Shown here: one piece after another, positions 48,601 through 59,062 of the stretch
Position numbering within the stretch: the stretch's first letter is position 1
How the letters are laid out: the number at the start of each line of letters is the position of its first letter
NCBI GenBank assembly: GCA_903813345.2
Contig: CAIIXF020000006.1
Location: 4,673,096-4,737,095 of the forward strand
Source: Owenia fusiformis
Taxonomy: Eukaryota > Annelida > Polychaeta > Sabellida > Oweniidae
DNA: 64,000 bases
Direction: 5' to 3'
The notes under the pieces: generated by a model
Database searches by the model: none
The model's input: the letters and a program-made list of their open reading frames with translations, nothing else
Told to the model about the DNA's origin: nothing
Program-made: the position numbers and the translations under genes

Positions 48601-50935
48601 ACTGCAAAGGTGATGCAACTGAAGTTAATCAGTTATTCACACTAGTGTAAAGACTGCAAAGGTGATGCAACTGAAGTTAATCAGTTATTCACACTAGTGT
48701 AAAGACTGCAAAGGTGATGCAACTGAAGTTAATCAGTTATTCACACTGGTGTAAAGACTGCAAAGGTGATGCAACTGAAGTTAATCAGTTATTCACACTA
48801 GTGTAAAGACTGCAAAGGTGATGCAACTGAAGTTAATCAGTTATTCACACTAGTGTAAAGACTGCAAAGGTGATGCAACTGAAGTTAATCAGTTATTCAC
48901 ACTAGTGTAAAGACTGCAAAGGTAATGCAACTGAAGTTAATCAGTTATTCACACTAGTGTAAAGACTGCAAAGGTGATGCAACTGAAGTTAATCAGTTAT
49001 TCACACTAGTGTAAAGACTGCAAAGGTGATGCAACTGAAGTTAATCAGTTATTCACACTAGTGTAAATACTGCAAAGGTGATGCAACTGAAGTTAATCAG
49101 TTATTCACACTAGTGTAAAGACTGCAAAGGTGATGCAACTGAAGTTAATCAGTTATTCACACTAGTGTAAATACTGCAAAGGTGATGCAACTGAAGTTAA
49201 TCAGTTATTCACTCTGGTGTAAAGACTGCAAAGGTGATGCAACTGAAGTTAATCAGTTATTCACACTAGTGTAAAGACTGCAAAGGTGATGCAACTGAAG
49301 TTAATCAGTTATTCACACTAGTGTAAAGACTGCAAAGGTCATGCAACTGAAGTTAATCAGTTATTCACACTAGTGTAAAGACTGCAAAGGTGATGCAACT
49401 GAAGTTAATCAGTTATTCACACTAGTGTAAAGACTGCAAAGGTGATGCAACTGAAGTTAATCAGTTATTCACACTAGTGTAAAGACTGCAAAGGTAATGC
49501 AACTGAAGTTAATCAGTTATTCACACTAGTGTAAAGACTGCAAAGGTGATGCAACTGAAGTTAATCAAGTTATTCGCACTAGTGTAAAGACTGCAAAGGT
49601 GATGCAACTGAAGTTAATTCCAAAACATGAAAAAGTGCCACAACCTGGTAATTTATTGGAGATGCTTACAAAAGACTAACAATTCTCACAAATGCCAACC
49701 AACGAACACTGATCACAAAAAGGACCTCATAATTAGTCACCACTGTCAAGTGCTCTTAAATAAAGCAATTATTAGAACATGTACGAGTATATGCATTTGA
49801 TACATTTTCAAATTCTGGAACTAAAATCAATTTGTGAGCATCATAGTAGAAAGTGGACTCATTAAAATGTATACTTGTTATCTCTGAAATATAGCTTTTA
49901 ATAAAAGAAATTCCAAACATTAAGATATTGGAGAATTCAAAGCAGTGGTATCATATGCTTAGTGGACTCAGCAGATTAAGTTGTAGTAATTCATTCAGAG
50001 TATTGAGTTATGTATAAGGAGATGTTCCAGCTTATGTAATAACAATCTATTACATGTGAATTCAGATCCCTGCACATGGTATATCCATGTGTTTACTAAT
50101 CTACTAATTATGTTATCTCCCTCTATCAGGAGGATGAATGAATATTGATCAGAACTACTATCTGCTGATAGATATTATATTTACGCTAAAGATTATTCAA
50201 TTATTTACCACTTTAAATCAAGAAAGTTTCAAGTACATGTATTGCAAAATAAATTTACACAATTAATACTTGAACTTGAAACCCATGAGTACACATACAG
50301 TAGTAAAAATATGAAATACTAAAACTTATGAAATAGATGAAAAGATATAAGGGGCTTCTGCATTTAAACAATTAGGATAATTAAAATTAATCATCTTGTA
50401 TTTCCATGAGATAGTATGGTCAAAACTAATAATAAGTTTGCCTACCTAACAGAACATGCATGAGAGCACAGCCAATCACAACCATCCAACCCCAGCCACC
50501 ATCAGGCGCTGCAACCTTCTCTTCATTTCCATCATCATCATCACTATCATTGTCCTCTTTAAGCATTACAGCCTCCTTTGGGTTAATAGCTTCTCTTGAG
50601 TTTACAACATTTATAGCTGCAGTTGTTGCTACCGCTGAAATAAATTAAATGTTGAACCTTTTACACAGGAGCATCCAAACTGCATATATTTTTCAAAAGT
50701 ATAGAAAAGATTCACAAAGGCTTTATTTAACATTAAGTGACATGAAAAGAAGTAAAAAATCACTTCTTTTATTTCCATGGACTTTATCCTGTTTATTTCC
50801 AAAACTGGACAAAATGTCAAAATAATTCATCTTTTACAAATTCCCAAAATCACACACAACTGAACACTTACTTGAATGCATGCTTGAATCATTTCTTTCT
50901 CTGGTGATGTCCTCTTTACTGTTAGTTGTATTCAT
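36685..50935 (-). CDS. SLC16/monocarboxylate-transporter-like membrane carrier
   Basis: This is a major-facilitator carrier of the SLC16 family at a cell or organelle membrane. The substrate cannot be read from sequence, since the family covers monocarboxylates, aromatic amino acids, thyroid hormone and others. Exons in coding order are 50935-50872, 50634-50446, then 44738-44619 and/or 40299-40183, then 38336-38193 and 37907-36685. All junctions are phase 1 with AG/GT. With one of the two middle exons the protein is about 578-579 residues. SLC16 signatures are present: DGGWGW at the start of TM1 and QYFNKRRAIATGIASAGSG in TM4-5. The last exon has a long, charged central loop (K/E-rich, about residue 250-360) and six C-terminal helices. 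The 12-helix layout needs only one of the two middle exons. Introns carry two giant minisatellites. Confidence 0.93.
39000..39100. mobile_element. Small inverted repeat (MITE-like) with a poly-C run
   Basis: gtctagctacaagtc and ggcttgtagctagac are inverted around a short loop containing a run of 12 C. It lies in an SLC16-like intron. Confidence 0.6.
39105..39300. repeat. Degenerate tandem repeat, about 38-bp unit
   Basis: About five diverged copies of a unit with caacatttgagcaacaaagg and aatgacaaag. A separate two- to three-copy repeat of acaggtgctgacatctattg follows at about 39615-39705. Both are intronic. Confidence 0.7.
40183..40299 (-). CDS. Alternative exon A of the SLC16-like gene (TM1 end to TM2)
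   Basis: A 117-nt exon in phase 1-1, with acceptor atttcag and donor gtacag. It encodes GISRAFGLIYLSLRE followed by TAWIQGAM, the form normally found at this place in SLC16 proteins, including the Trp at the start of TM2. Aligned without gaps against the exon at 44619-44738, 13 of 39 residues are identical. Confidence 0.9.
41091..41552. mobile_element. Inverted-repeat-ended element, about 460 bp
   Basis: aggccataagaagtagattc at about 41100 is inverted as gaatctacttcttatggcct at about 41528. The arms continue for about 35 bp and less perfectly beyond. No open frame is present. It is in the SLC16-like intron between 40299 and 44619; the family is unknown. Confidence 0.75.
42338..44025. repeat. 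75-bp minisatellite (about 22-23 copies)
   Basis: The unit contains gctgcatgtttcaatccacc, tgtacataaaacatagacag and catagctaaatacagcatac. Successive units sit 75 bp apart (for example 42373 and 42448); variants are 70-80 bp. A variant block (cagcaaactagctgc, then aaagcagacagttgg) recurs 606 bp apart (42584 and 43190), so the array grew by multi-unit duplications. Because 75 is a multiple of three it gives spurious open frames. It lies in the intron between the two alternative exons of the SLC16-like gene. Confidence 0.95.
44619..44738 (-). CDS. Alternative exon B of the SLC16-like gene, homologous to exon A
   Basis: A 120-nt exon in phase 1-1, with acceptor tcttgtag and donor gtaaga. An alternative donor 3 nt earlier would give exactly 117 nt. 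It encodes GSKVGFSILYVELL and a hydrophobic second half. It is open throughout and matches exon A in length and phase. It joins in frame to the upstream exon (50446-50634) and, if exon A is skipped, to 38193-38336. It lacks the TM2 Trp. Use as a mutually exclusive exon is inferred. Confidence 0.85.
45686..45797. mobile_element. MITE-like inverted repeat, about 110 bp
   Basis: gcctcagtcacatttg and caaatgtgactgaggc are perfect 16-bp inverted repeats around a short interior. A 30-bp AT-rich tandem repeat (tcatgattattgtataattt, about three copies) follows at about 45810-45910. Both are intronic. Confidence 0.75.
46603..49618. repeat. 52-bp minisatellite, about 58 copies, with higher-order structure
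   Basis: The unit is cactagtgtaaagactgcaa, aggtgatgcaactgaagtta, atcagttattca (52 bp). Copies are nearly identical. Marker variants show a higher-order repeat: taatccattatt at 46707, 47071 and 47799 (steps of 364 and 728 bp), ggggatgc near 47362 and 48090, and attcgcac near 47546 and 48274 (steps of 728 bp, i.e. 14 units). It lies in the SLC16-like intron between 44738 and 50446. Confidence 0.97.
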
Positions 50936-52583
50936 GCTGATTTTTTATGATGTCCTTGAACCAAAACACAATATTTAAATGCCTGCTCCATAAATCTCTG
51001 AATGTCACATACAATGGTTGACAATATATAAATATATAATGACAGGTAAGGTTATCTAAGTAACTTGCTAGGGGTGGGCCATTGATTTCAAGGGGCCTAT
51101 CATTTTCTGAGTTCATTCCTCTTCTGGGAAATAAAATACAGTGTACTAGGCTTTTAGACAGAGACAGAGGATACCCTCTATGTTAGTGGGTTTTATTAAG
51201 ATTTTGAAAACAGGTAAAATAAATAAATGAAAACAACAAGCAAATTCATAGCAAATTTCATGGATTTACAGTTGGAAAATTCCTTCAAACAGCACTGGAA
51301 AAAATGCATGTTTCCTGTAGCTGCTGAAACTCTTGATATACTGTAGTCGTACTTGAATCTTGGTTATAACACTACTGACAAGCGGGAGCCCTCCCTACCC
51401 TGAATCTAATGGACCTCCCAAAATGTTGCAATCAATTCGAGCTAGGCTACAATCTACAACCGCTCAAGGTATTTCATTGCACAATCTACAAGGTACTTCA
51501 TTGCATATTTATTAAGTTTATTCAGTAATTCATACCCAATGATGTGCAAACAATCTACATTGTCATATGTCCTAATACACTGTACATTGGGTATACATAA
51601 CTGTCAAGGTAAACATACCTCAACAAAGGGACTCTGTGGGGACCATGTCAAGGTGAAGCAACATCTAGATTTAACAGTTTATGCAAGTTTTGAACAACAT
51701 GTATACATGTATAGTGTATCTGATTTTTTGTACTTGACTCACCCAGAGCACTCTTCCAAGAAAACTGCAGATCAAGCTTTCAATTCCAGGAAGAGTGTCA
51801 AGACTAATAAAAGTTAAAATATCAAGATGCCAGTACATATCATCAGTTTCACCAGCAGGTGGCTATTTCAGGGCAGATAACATGGCAGAGTTTTAGAAAG
51901 TTCCCTTAAAGGATTTAGTGCACTTTCCATTATGATTTCCCCATGAATAAAATGAATCATTTTTAGGTGTAACATGAAGTATATAATGTCACATAATACT
52001 AAAATATTTAAGCGTCTGGATCCAAATGGGCTGAGGTTGAGGTCATTAAGTTCAGCAAGGATGTTTTGACTTGACATTAGATGTGTTCTATTGACTTAAC
52101 ATGTGGATATCATCAGATTCCAATGGAGACCATTGGTTTCTATTGATTTTCACAAAAATATCTAAAATACATTATGACCGGAATCGATTGCAAATTAAAT
52201 AATTTCACAATGTGACACAAATGGTATATCACATCAGATGTGCAAATATGAAGTTTGCAATTCAGGTCAGATTCAGGTCATACTTCAAATTAAAAGATTA
52301 TACAAAAATGATATGCCTGGACTAAATAATTAATATCTCAATAACTACTGAATGAATCTGGATAAAATTTTCACAAAGGGAAGATACACTAGCGTGGCTC
52401 ATGAGAAAAATGTTCTCATGAATTTTTTTTGTACATTAACACAACTGGGCATAAATATTCCATGAATACTCCTCCAGAATCCGCCGTTTCGCCCCTCGGG
52501 AGATTCAACGTCTGGTCAGAATCCAAAACTGAATTTGCAGCGATCGAATGTTCTTGTTTTCAGTTCAGAAAATATTCTAGTTT

Positions 52584-52682
52584 CTATTTTCGATGACCAT
52601 TATCGGCTTCCAAGAGCCTAAAGAGCTCGAAATCACAATCCATTTCCTCCACATTTTCGTTGTGATCGTATTTGGCCGTCAT
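52584..52682 (-). CDS. Small open frame, 32 residues, in a CpG-rich patch (unconfirmed)
   Basis: An ATG at 52682 opens a 32-codon frame ending TAG. Its acidic peptide includes VEEMDCDFELFRLLEADNG, which looks more protein-like than the shadow frames nearby. It could be a micro-ORF in an unseen 5' exon of the SLC16-like gene (same strand, 1.6 kb upstream), a relic of a transposon gene, or chance. No family was recognised. Confidence 0.25.
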   Translation of the reverse strand: MTAKYDHNENVEEMDCDFELFRLLEADNGHRK

Positions 52683-54324
52683 TTTGTACGATTTGTTCAC
52701 TAAAAACGACTTAAACACTGTTTAAATTGTTGAATTGAGAAATATTTTTCGAAACATCGCCATTTCTAGGTCAACAGGAAGTCACCTACTAAGGACTGAA
52801 TAAATCGGGCAGTCTAATTGGATCATAAGAACGGCGGGAAAAAGTAAAGTTTTCAAAAGTTAGATATGTGTCGTCCGGATTCGGAAGCAACTTTTACAAT
52901 TATGAAATGCCATACAACTTTGTAAATCCAAAGATTATACTGTTATATTTCATTAATCAATAACATTATTGGATAAGATGTAGGGATGCGTAGGATGCAA
53001 ATGGATTTTGACAAAGACTTCCTGGTTTGGCATACCTGTACACTTTATGATTGAATATTGGCCCTAATTAGTGGTCCATTCATCAATACAGTGCTGTATA
53101 TATGTCAACAAGATACTAGTTAACATATAAATGTAATAATAAAAGCAGTATATTCATTTTGAAAAATCAGATGAATTATTTTTTGTTCATGGGGAGATCA
53201 TAATGATGAGTGTACTAGATCCTTTGAGTAGTCATCAGCTTTAGTGATTCAATTTTCATATTACAGGGGTTGTTCTCTTTGGCCCAAAAGAACTTGTTAA
53301 GTGCTAAGAATGGTGAAAAACTGCATGATTTTCGAAGAATTTTTGGCCAGCCCCTACCCCCACCCAAATGCATCACCTTTTGAGATTTAATCTTTCTAGG
53401 ACTTAACATTCATGAAGACTTACATATACAGTAAAGGAAATGACCATATTAAACATTTTCAAAGCTAGTTTGCCTAATCAATAGTTAGGTGAGATTTGTT
53501 GTAATTGTCTGTTTTGCCATCAAGGACTTGTTAACATGAGCCCCAAATCATAGATGAAACCATGTGTAAACTGTAACATCTGTATATACACCCCAGCTTA
53601 TCAACCATGAAATCAAAACAAGCAACACATAGAGAATAGCTGACCAACCAAACAACAAAGAATCCAAGAGCCTAATCAACCACCCAAACAACAAAGAAGC
53701 AACCAAGCAAAGAACAAAGCAACCAAGAATCTACAACAAAGAAGTAACCAAGCAAACAACAAAGCAATCAACAACCTAACCAAACAAAAAAGAAGCAACC
53801 AAACAAACAACAAAGCAACCAACAGCCTAACCAACCAAGCAAACAACAAAGAAGTAACCAGGCAAATGTAACAACTGAGGGTCACAGTTGCCTAGCCGTG
53901 ACGTTACAAGAAATTAGAAGATGTTAAATTAAATAACATATGTGGTAGAGTGTTGCCTGGACTAGGGAGTATGAATAATTACCTACAATGCAATACTCGA
54001 AGAGAACATCTTGATACATGTACCTCTTATTTTTATTGGTCTTTTTTGTTTCCTTTTACATGAGATTGAACATATTTTATGCTTTAATCATATTGAAAAT
54101 TGATTTTTATTCAATATAATACTAAACCATATACCGTATGCATTTATCTAATACTTTTTGAAACATTACCATAAAAAGGGAAGCATGGCATTGCTCATTT
54201 TGAAGGTCTCATGTTATTACACAGAGTTGCATGCCCTTCTAATTGAAAGCCCATGGATTTTATAACCTCAGAATACTGCCTTCAGTGTCGTGTTTGGCTG
54301 AGTTCCACAATGTAACCTAGCAGG

Positions 54325-54346
54325 ATGGATGAAATAGAACAAACTG
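54325..54346 (+). CDS. Candidate short first coding exon (MDEIEQT)
   Basis: ATG GAT GAA ATA GAA CAA ACT G is followed at once by a consensus donor (gtaagt). The leftover single base would join the acceptor at 59801-59802 (or its duplicate at 58446-58447), continuing open for about 35 codons before a TGA just ahead of the zinc-finger ATG. It may be part of the zinc-finger gene's 5' leader (an upstream ORF) or chance. A 500-N gap lies between. Confidence 0.3.
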
Positions 54347-54912
54347 GTAAGTAGACACATGGTAACATTTCATTAATTCGTTATTTTAACCATGTGAACT
54401 GGTCACCAGAATAAGCGTTTTGATTCTATAGAAAGCACAGACACGGGAACAAGAGTTCATCCCCCTCCCACTCACTATGTATTAGGTAGAAAAAAGACAG
54501 GCTCCTATCTCGGGAAATATACGCCTCTACTCTAATTGCTCATATCTCCGTCACTGAGTTGTGTCATGCATTATATTTTGTCTCAATGCAAGGTGAAGAC
54601 ATTAAATCGTATTTATGGTAACTCACCAATTCTTAAATCAGCATAATTGCGCGGATAACATTGGATATGGGACGAAAAAACGTTCACTTTTGAAATCACG
54701 ACACCTCGACGGCCATTAACTGCGACCTCTATAATATCCACAACGAGTGTCTCATTTTTTTAGGAATTGTATTTTTATAATTACGATTAAAAATCTCAAT
54801 TCTAGTATTTAGATATATTTGTGGTGATGCTATGAAGTTATTGTAGTATTCTTGGTATATTTTAAATAGTATATCGTATAATATTAGCTTTTTTTGATTT
54901 TTACTAAAAAAA

Positions 54913-55412
54913 NNNNNNNNNNNNNNNNNNNNNNNNNNNNNNNNNNNNNNNNNNNNNNNNNNNNNNNNNNNNNNNNNNNNNNNNNNNNNNNNNNNNNNNN
55001 NNNNNNNNNNNNNNNNNNNNNNNNNNNNNNNNNNNNNNNNNNNNNNNNNNNNNNNNNNNNNNNNNNNNNNNNNNNNNNNNNNNNNNNNNNNNNNNNNNNN
55101 NNNNNNNNNNNNNNNNNNNNNNNNNNNNNNNNNNNNNNNNNNNNNNNNNNNNNNNNNNNNNNNNNNNNNNNNNNNNNNNNNNNNNNNNNNNNNNNNNNNN
55201 NNNNNNNNNNNNNNNNNNNNNNNNNNNNNNNNNNNNNNNNNNNNNNNNNNNNNNNNNNNNNNNNNNNNNNNNNNNNNNNNNNNNNNNNNNNNNNNNNNNN
55301 NNNNNNNNNNNNNNNNNNNNNNNNNNNNNNNNNNNNNNNNNNNNNNNNNNNNNNNNNNNNNNNNNNNNNNNNNNNNNNNNNNNNNNNNNNNNNNNNNNNN
55401 NNNNNNNNNNNN
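54913..55412. other. Assembly gap of 500 N
   Basis: Exactly 500 N, a conventional placeholder length, so the true distance is unknown. It lies at the outer end of a long inverted repeat, which may have caused the break. Confidence 1.
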
Positions 55413-55432
55413 TGTGCTGATGTGGTTTACAC

Positions 55433-57451
55433 TCACGGGGTACCATCGAATAATTTTGGCAACGTACCGGAGAACGACATTTTACTAAGAAATGGCAATA
55501 ATTTAGCACAATATATTTTTTAACTAGAGTTCTATTTTGGTTTTGACAAAAGTAAGTATTCCATGCAATAAAAAACTATTTCATTCATGAGTTTGTAGGA
55601 ATTCTGTTGGAACCCAGTTCTGATCAAGTACGAAGTTATTGAAATCGGCGCAGACGGACTTTACTCCGAAAGATGGTTTTTCGATTATAACTTTTCACAA
55701 CATTTAAGTATAGACTTTTGAAAAAAGTACAGAATAGTCCTTATACTTTTGAATAATTCTGTTATTTCTGATTCACACGACTCTGATTTGTTTAATTAAA
55801 AAAAATTTTTAAAAATATTACTTAGGAACGTAACCGGAGCTGGGAACGTAACCGGAGCAGATCAGTTGAATTATTTAATCAAAAAAATTAAAATATATGA
55901 TTTAAAGCACATATACTAATTTAAAAACATACGGGATTGTTCGAATGCGTATTTGTTACATTTTATTTAAAGAAAAAAATGTATCCATTGTGAAAAATTA
56001 AATTTGGTATTTACCATGCATAAGTGCACTTACCTTAGAAAGGCTATCAAACATAGAACAATCATTGTATGGAGAATGAAGTGATTAAATGTAGTAAGCA
56101 AATAATTCCATTTGATTTCACCCATTGTATTTGTTCAGCGAACTATTAGAACCCACTCTGTTATACTAATTTCGTATATATATACTGTTTATACATGTAT
56201 TATACTTCTAAGACAACTTCTCTTTTTCAGGGGAAATAAAAGCATTTAAATGCTAGATTATTAAAAAAGTTAGGATACAACGAACTGTATATAGCGTAGG
56301 TGTGTTAAGTACTTGTCATGTGCTCGACCAAATCGAATCAACATATGCTTTCTGAAATTCTTCACCTAACCCCCCCCCCTCCATATAAACGTAAGATGTT
56401 TGAGTGAGTGCCCGTTTATTGTTTTATGCAAAACCAGTTGTTATCCATCGTTGTGTCGATAAACCTAGGCGTGGGTCATTAAGCAAGTAAGAAAGTGAAT
56501 GATTTTTTCTAGTTAAACTACAGAACATTGCTTTTCAGTCGTTAAAGGGGCAATAAGGACTGTAGAGAGAAAATTCGAAATTTTTTATTTTTTCTGAGCT
56601 ATCAGGTCAATATTTGGCTTATACCTTCTTTGACATACCTATTTTTATAAAATGTATGTATAAACTATCAATTTCAGCATCAAGAAGTGTAAATTCAATT
56701 CAAAGCTTCTATAAAGGGAGTCCCACTTATAGATTTTTAAGACCCACCATGTTTCAAGAGGAATATCAGCTGAAATAATGTTCATCCATAGGGTTTCTTT
56801 GTAGATAATGAAAATATATGTTAGTCTTGATGAAATATCCAAACCTAAATATATTTTGACACTTGTCGATGATCGTTGAATGGCCCCCCTGCACTAATTG
56901 TAGCACCTTTAATAGACAGTGTTCTATAATTCTATCACACCAAGTAAGCTGACATATGTGTTTGTAAATAATATATATGCTTTAAATCATATATTTTATT
57001 TTTTTAAATTATATAATTCAACTGATCTGCTCCGGTTACGTTCCCAGCTCCGGTTACGTTCCTAAGTAATATTTTTAAAACTTTTTTTTTAATTAAACAA
57101 ATCAGAGACGTGTGAATCAGAAATAACAGAATTATTCAATAGTATAAGGACTATTCTGTACTTTTTTCAAAAGTCTATACTTAAATGTTGTAAAAAGTTA
57201 TAATCGAAAAACCATCTTTCGGAGTACAGTCCGTCTGCGCCGATTTCAATAACTTCGTACTTGATCAGAACTGGGTTCCAACATAATTCCTACAAACTCA
57301 TGAATGAAATAGTTATTGCATGGAATACTTACTTTTGTCAAAATCAAAATAGAACTCTAGTTAAAAAATATATTGTGCTAAATTATTGCCATTTCTTAGT
57401 AAAATGTCGTTCTCCGGTCCGTTGCCAAAATTATTCGATGGTACCCCGTGA
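55433..57451. mobile_element. Long inverted repeat, arms about 480 bp, next to the assembly gap
   Basis: The left arm (about 55433-55915) and right arm (about 56970-57451) are inverted copies with few differences. tcacggggtaccatcgaata at the left end pairs with tattcgatggtaccccgtga-type sequence at the right end, and ggaacgtaaccggagctggg pairs with cccagctccggttacgttcc. The spacer of about 1.05 kb has no supported gene. Short open frames in the arms are shadows. It could be a foldback transposon or an inverted duplication. Confidence 0.85.
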
Positions 57452-57674
57452 CACTGTTGTTTTGTAAGAGTTTATTTTTATTTTGTTTTTGATTTTGGAG
57501 TCAAACACAGATTGTATTCATCAGTTCATGGTTCCTGATTCACAGGCTGGTATCGAAAAAATATTTCCGCTGTGACGGAGCATGTAATTGTCATAAAAAG
57601 ACTTACCATCGGGGCTGGGTGACTTATTTGTACAGTGGGGAACATAAAGAATTACAATAGCTATGAAAATTGTG

Positions 57675-59029
57675 CCGTTCCACCATTTTGAATTCTGTCA
57701 CGAGTAAAAAGAGGAGGGAAAGCCCCAGAGTTTAAAGATGACAGACATAATTACATCTCTTGCTTACCACCTTCATTCGTTCGAATTTTCATTGGCTAGT
57801 TATCAAATACTACAGAGTAGTACAGATACATGTAATACTGTCCAGAGTCTCTGCAGGTTCTACATGTAGTTCAACCAGGTAAAGCCTGTCCAGAGTCTCT
57901 GCAGGTTGTACATGTAGTTCAACCACATAAAGCCTGTCCAGAGTCTTTGCAGGTTGTACATGTAGTTCAACCAGGTAAAGCCTGTTCAGAGTCTCTGCAG
58001 GTTCTACATGTAGTTCAACCACGTAAAGCCTGTCCAGAGTCTCTGCAGGTTCTACATGTAGTTCAACCATGTAAAGCCTGTCCAGAGTCTCTGCAGGTTC
58101 TACATGTAGTTCAACCACGTAAAGCCTGTCCAGAGTCTCTGCAGGTTCTACATGTAGTTCAACCACGTAAAGCCTGTCCAGAGTCTCTGCAGGTTCTACA
58201 TGTAGTTCAACCATGTAAAGCCTGTCCAGAGTCTCTGCAGGTTCTGCATGTAGTTCAACCGGGTAAAGCCTGTCCAGAGTCTCTGCAGGTTCTGCATGTA
58301 GTTCAACCGGGTAAAGCCTGTCCAGCCAGCAAGACATGACAGATTAATACTATAAGGCCTAATAGGGTTTAACTGGTTGTACCAATCACATTTATGATTC
58401 AGGGAATTCCATCTTAAGACTCAATGTATTTATCTTTATACTTTCAGATGTTGACTGCTGGGCTCAGATGCAAGTTAGACCCCAAGCTGAGGAATCAATC
58501 ACTGCTTGTCATAATGAGAAATTGGGGAATGTTTATATATGCCATGTTTTATGATGAACTAACAGAGAAATAAGTATTCATGGATATCACATATAAATTT
58601 AATGAATCTGCTGTGGATATTGATTGCAAAATGATCAATCCTAACAGTACAAATATGGAGTCGCATGTAGCAGGTCTTGATACTCAACAAAAACTATTGT
58701 CTTCCAGTGATATAAAACAAGAAAATGTGAATCCAAATGAATCAGATGAACTTAATGTACCAGCTAGTCTGAATATTGAGTTAGAGCTTTTCCGTTCCAG
58801 TAATATTAAACAGGAAGTTATGAGCCCATTTGATGAACAAGAAACTATTATTAATCCTTGTGCTGAACCAAGCAGACCTGCTTTGAATTTTAGTGAACAG
58901 AAAATGACTGAAAGTGAAACAACATCCAGTAATATAACAAATGTTCCAGATTTGAATACTAATCAGAAATCTATAGTTATTGATTTTGACATGTCCACAA
59001 AGTTCAATGAAAAGAAAATAACTGAACAG
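57675..59029 (+). repeat. 1355-bp tandem duplication, copy 1
   Basis: Copy 1 (57675-59029) and copy 2 (59030-60384) are almost identical and directly adjacent. I noticed only a few substitutions, for example tctttgcagg versus tctctgcagg and ccagtaat versus ccagcaat. The unit holds a 48-bp minisatellite, an intron end with acceptor, the 5' leader and the first 150 codons of the zinc-finger gene. Confidence 0.95.
57840..58324. repeat. 48-bp minisatellite, about 10 copies (copy 1)
   Basis: The unit is gtccagagtctctgcaggtt, ctacatgtagttcaaccagg, taaagcct. Because 48 is a multiple of three and the unit has no stop in some frames, long open frames appear on both strands; neither is likely to be coding. 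Confidence 0.93.
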
Positions 59030-59062
59030 CCGTTCCACCATTTTGAATTCTGTCACGAGTAA
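58580..59062 (+). pseudogene. Truncated 5' copy of the zinc-finger gene
   Basis: The first 150 codons (MDITYKFNESAV... to ITEQ) match the intact gene at 59935. The frame then crosses the duplication junction at 59029/59030 and ends after ten unrelated residues (PFHHFEFCHE) at a TAA. It has no zinc finger. It is either a by-product of the tandem duplication or an assembly artefact. It retains the upstream splice acceptor (58446-58447), so a transcript might still splice into it. Confidence 0.88.

Larger units (their letters stand above)
50936..54912. other. Upstream of the SLC16-like gene: no confirmed gene
   Basis: The SLC16-like 5' UTR and promoter probably lie here. A block at about 51850-51912 (caggtggct, gataacatgg, aagttcccttaaagg) is an inverted relative of 26240-26310 in CNOT11 intron 3, so it is dispersed repeat. 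A relatively CpG-rich patch lies at about 52470-52870. An A/C-rich degenerate repeat of aaccaagcaaacaacaaaga type runs from about 53640 to 53870. The rest shows nothing I recognise. Confidence 0.6.

Noticed and set aside
42338-49618. Regular arrays that could be mistaken for CRISPR
   Set aside because: Units are contiguous tandem repeats without unique spacers, and the DNA is animal nuclear sequence.
54729-55523. Three long open frames across 54913-55412
   Set aside because: They consist almost wholly of N; the frame is meaningless across an assembly gap.
57810-58337. 175-residue open frame (minus) and 130-residue open frame (plus) over the 48-bp minisatellite, also at 59165-59692
   Set aside because: Both strands are open only because the 48-bp unit is a multiple of three without stops; no splice sites or family features support translation.
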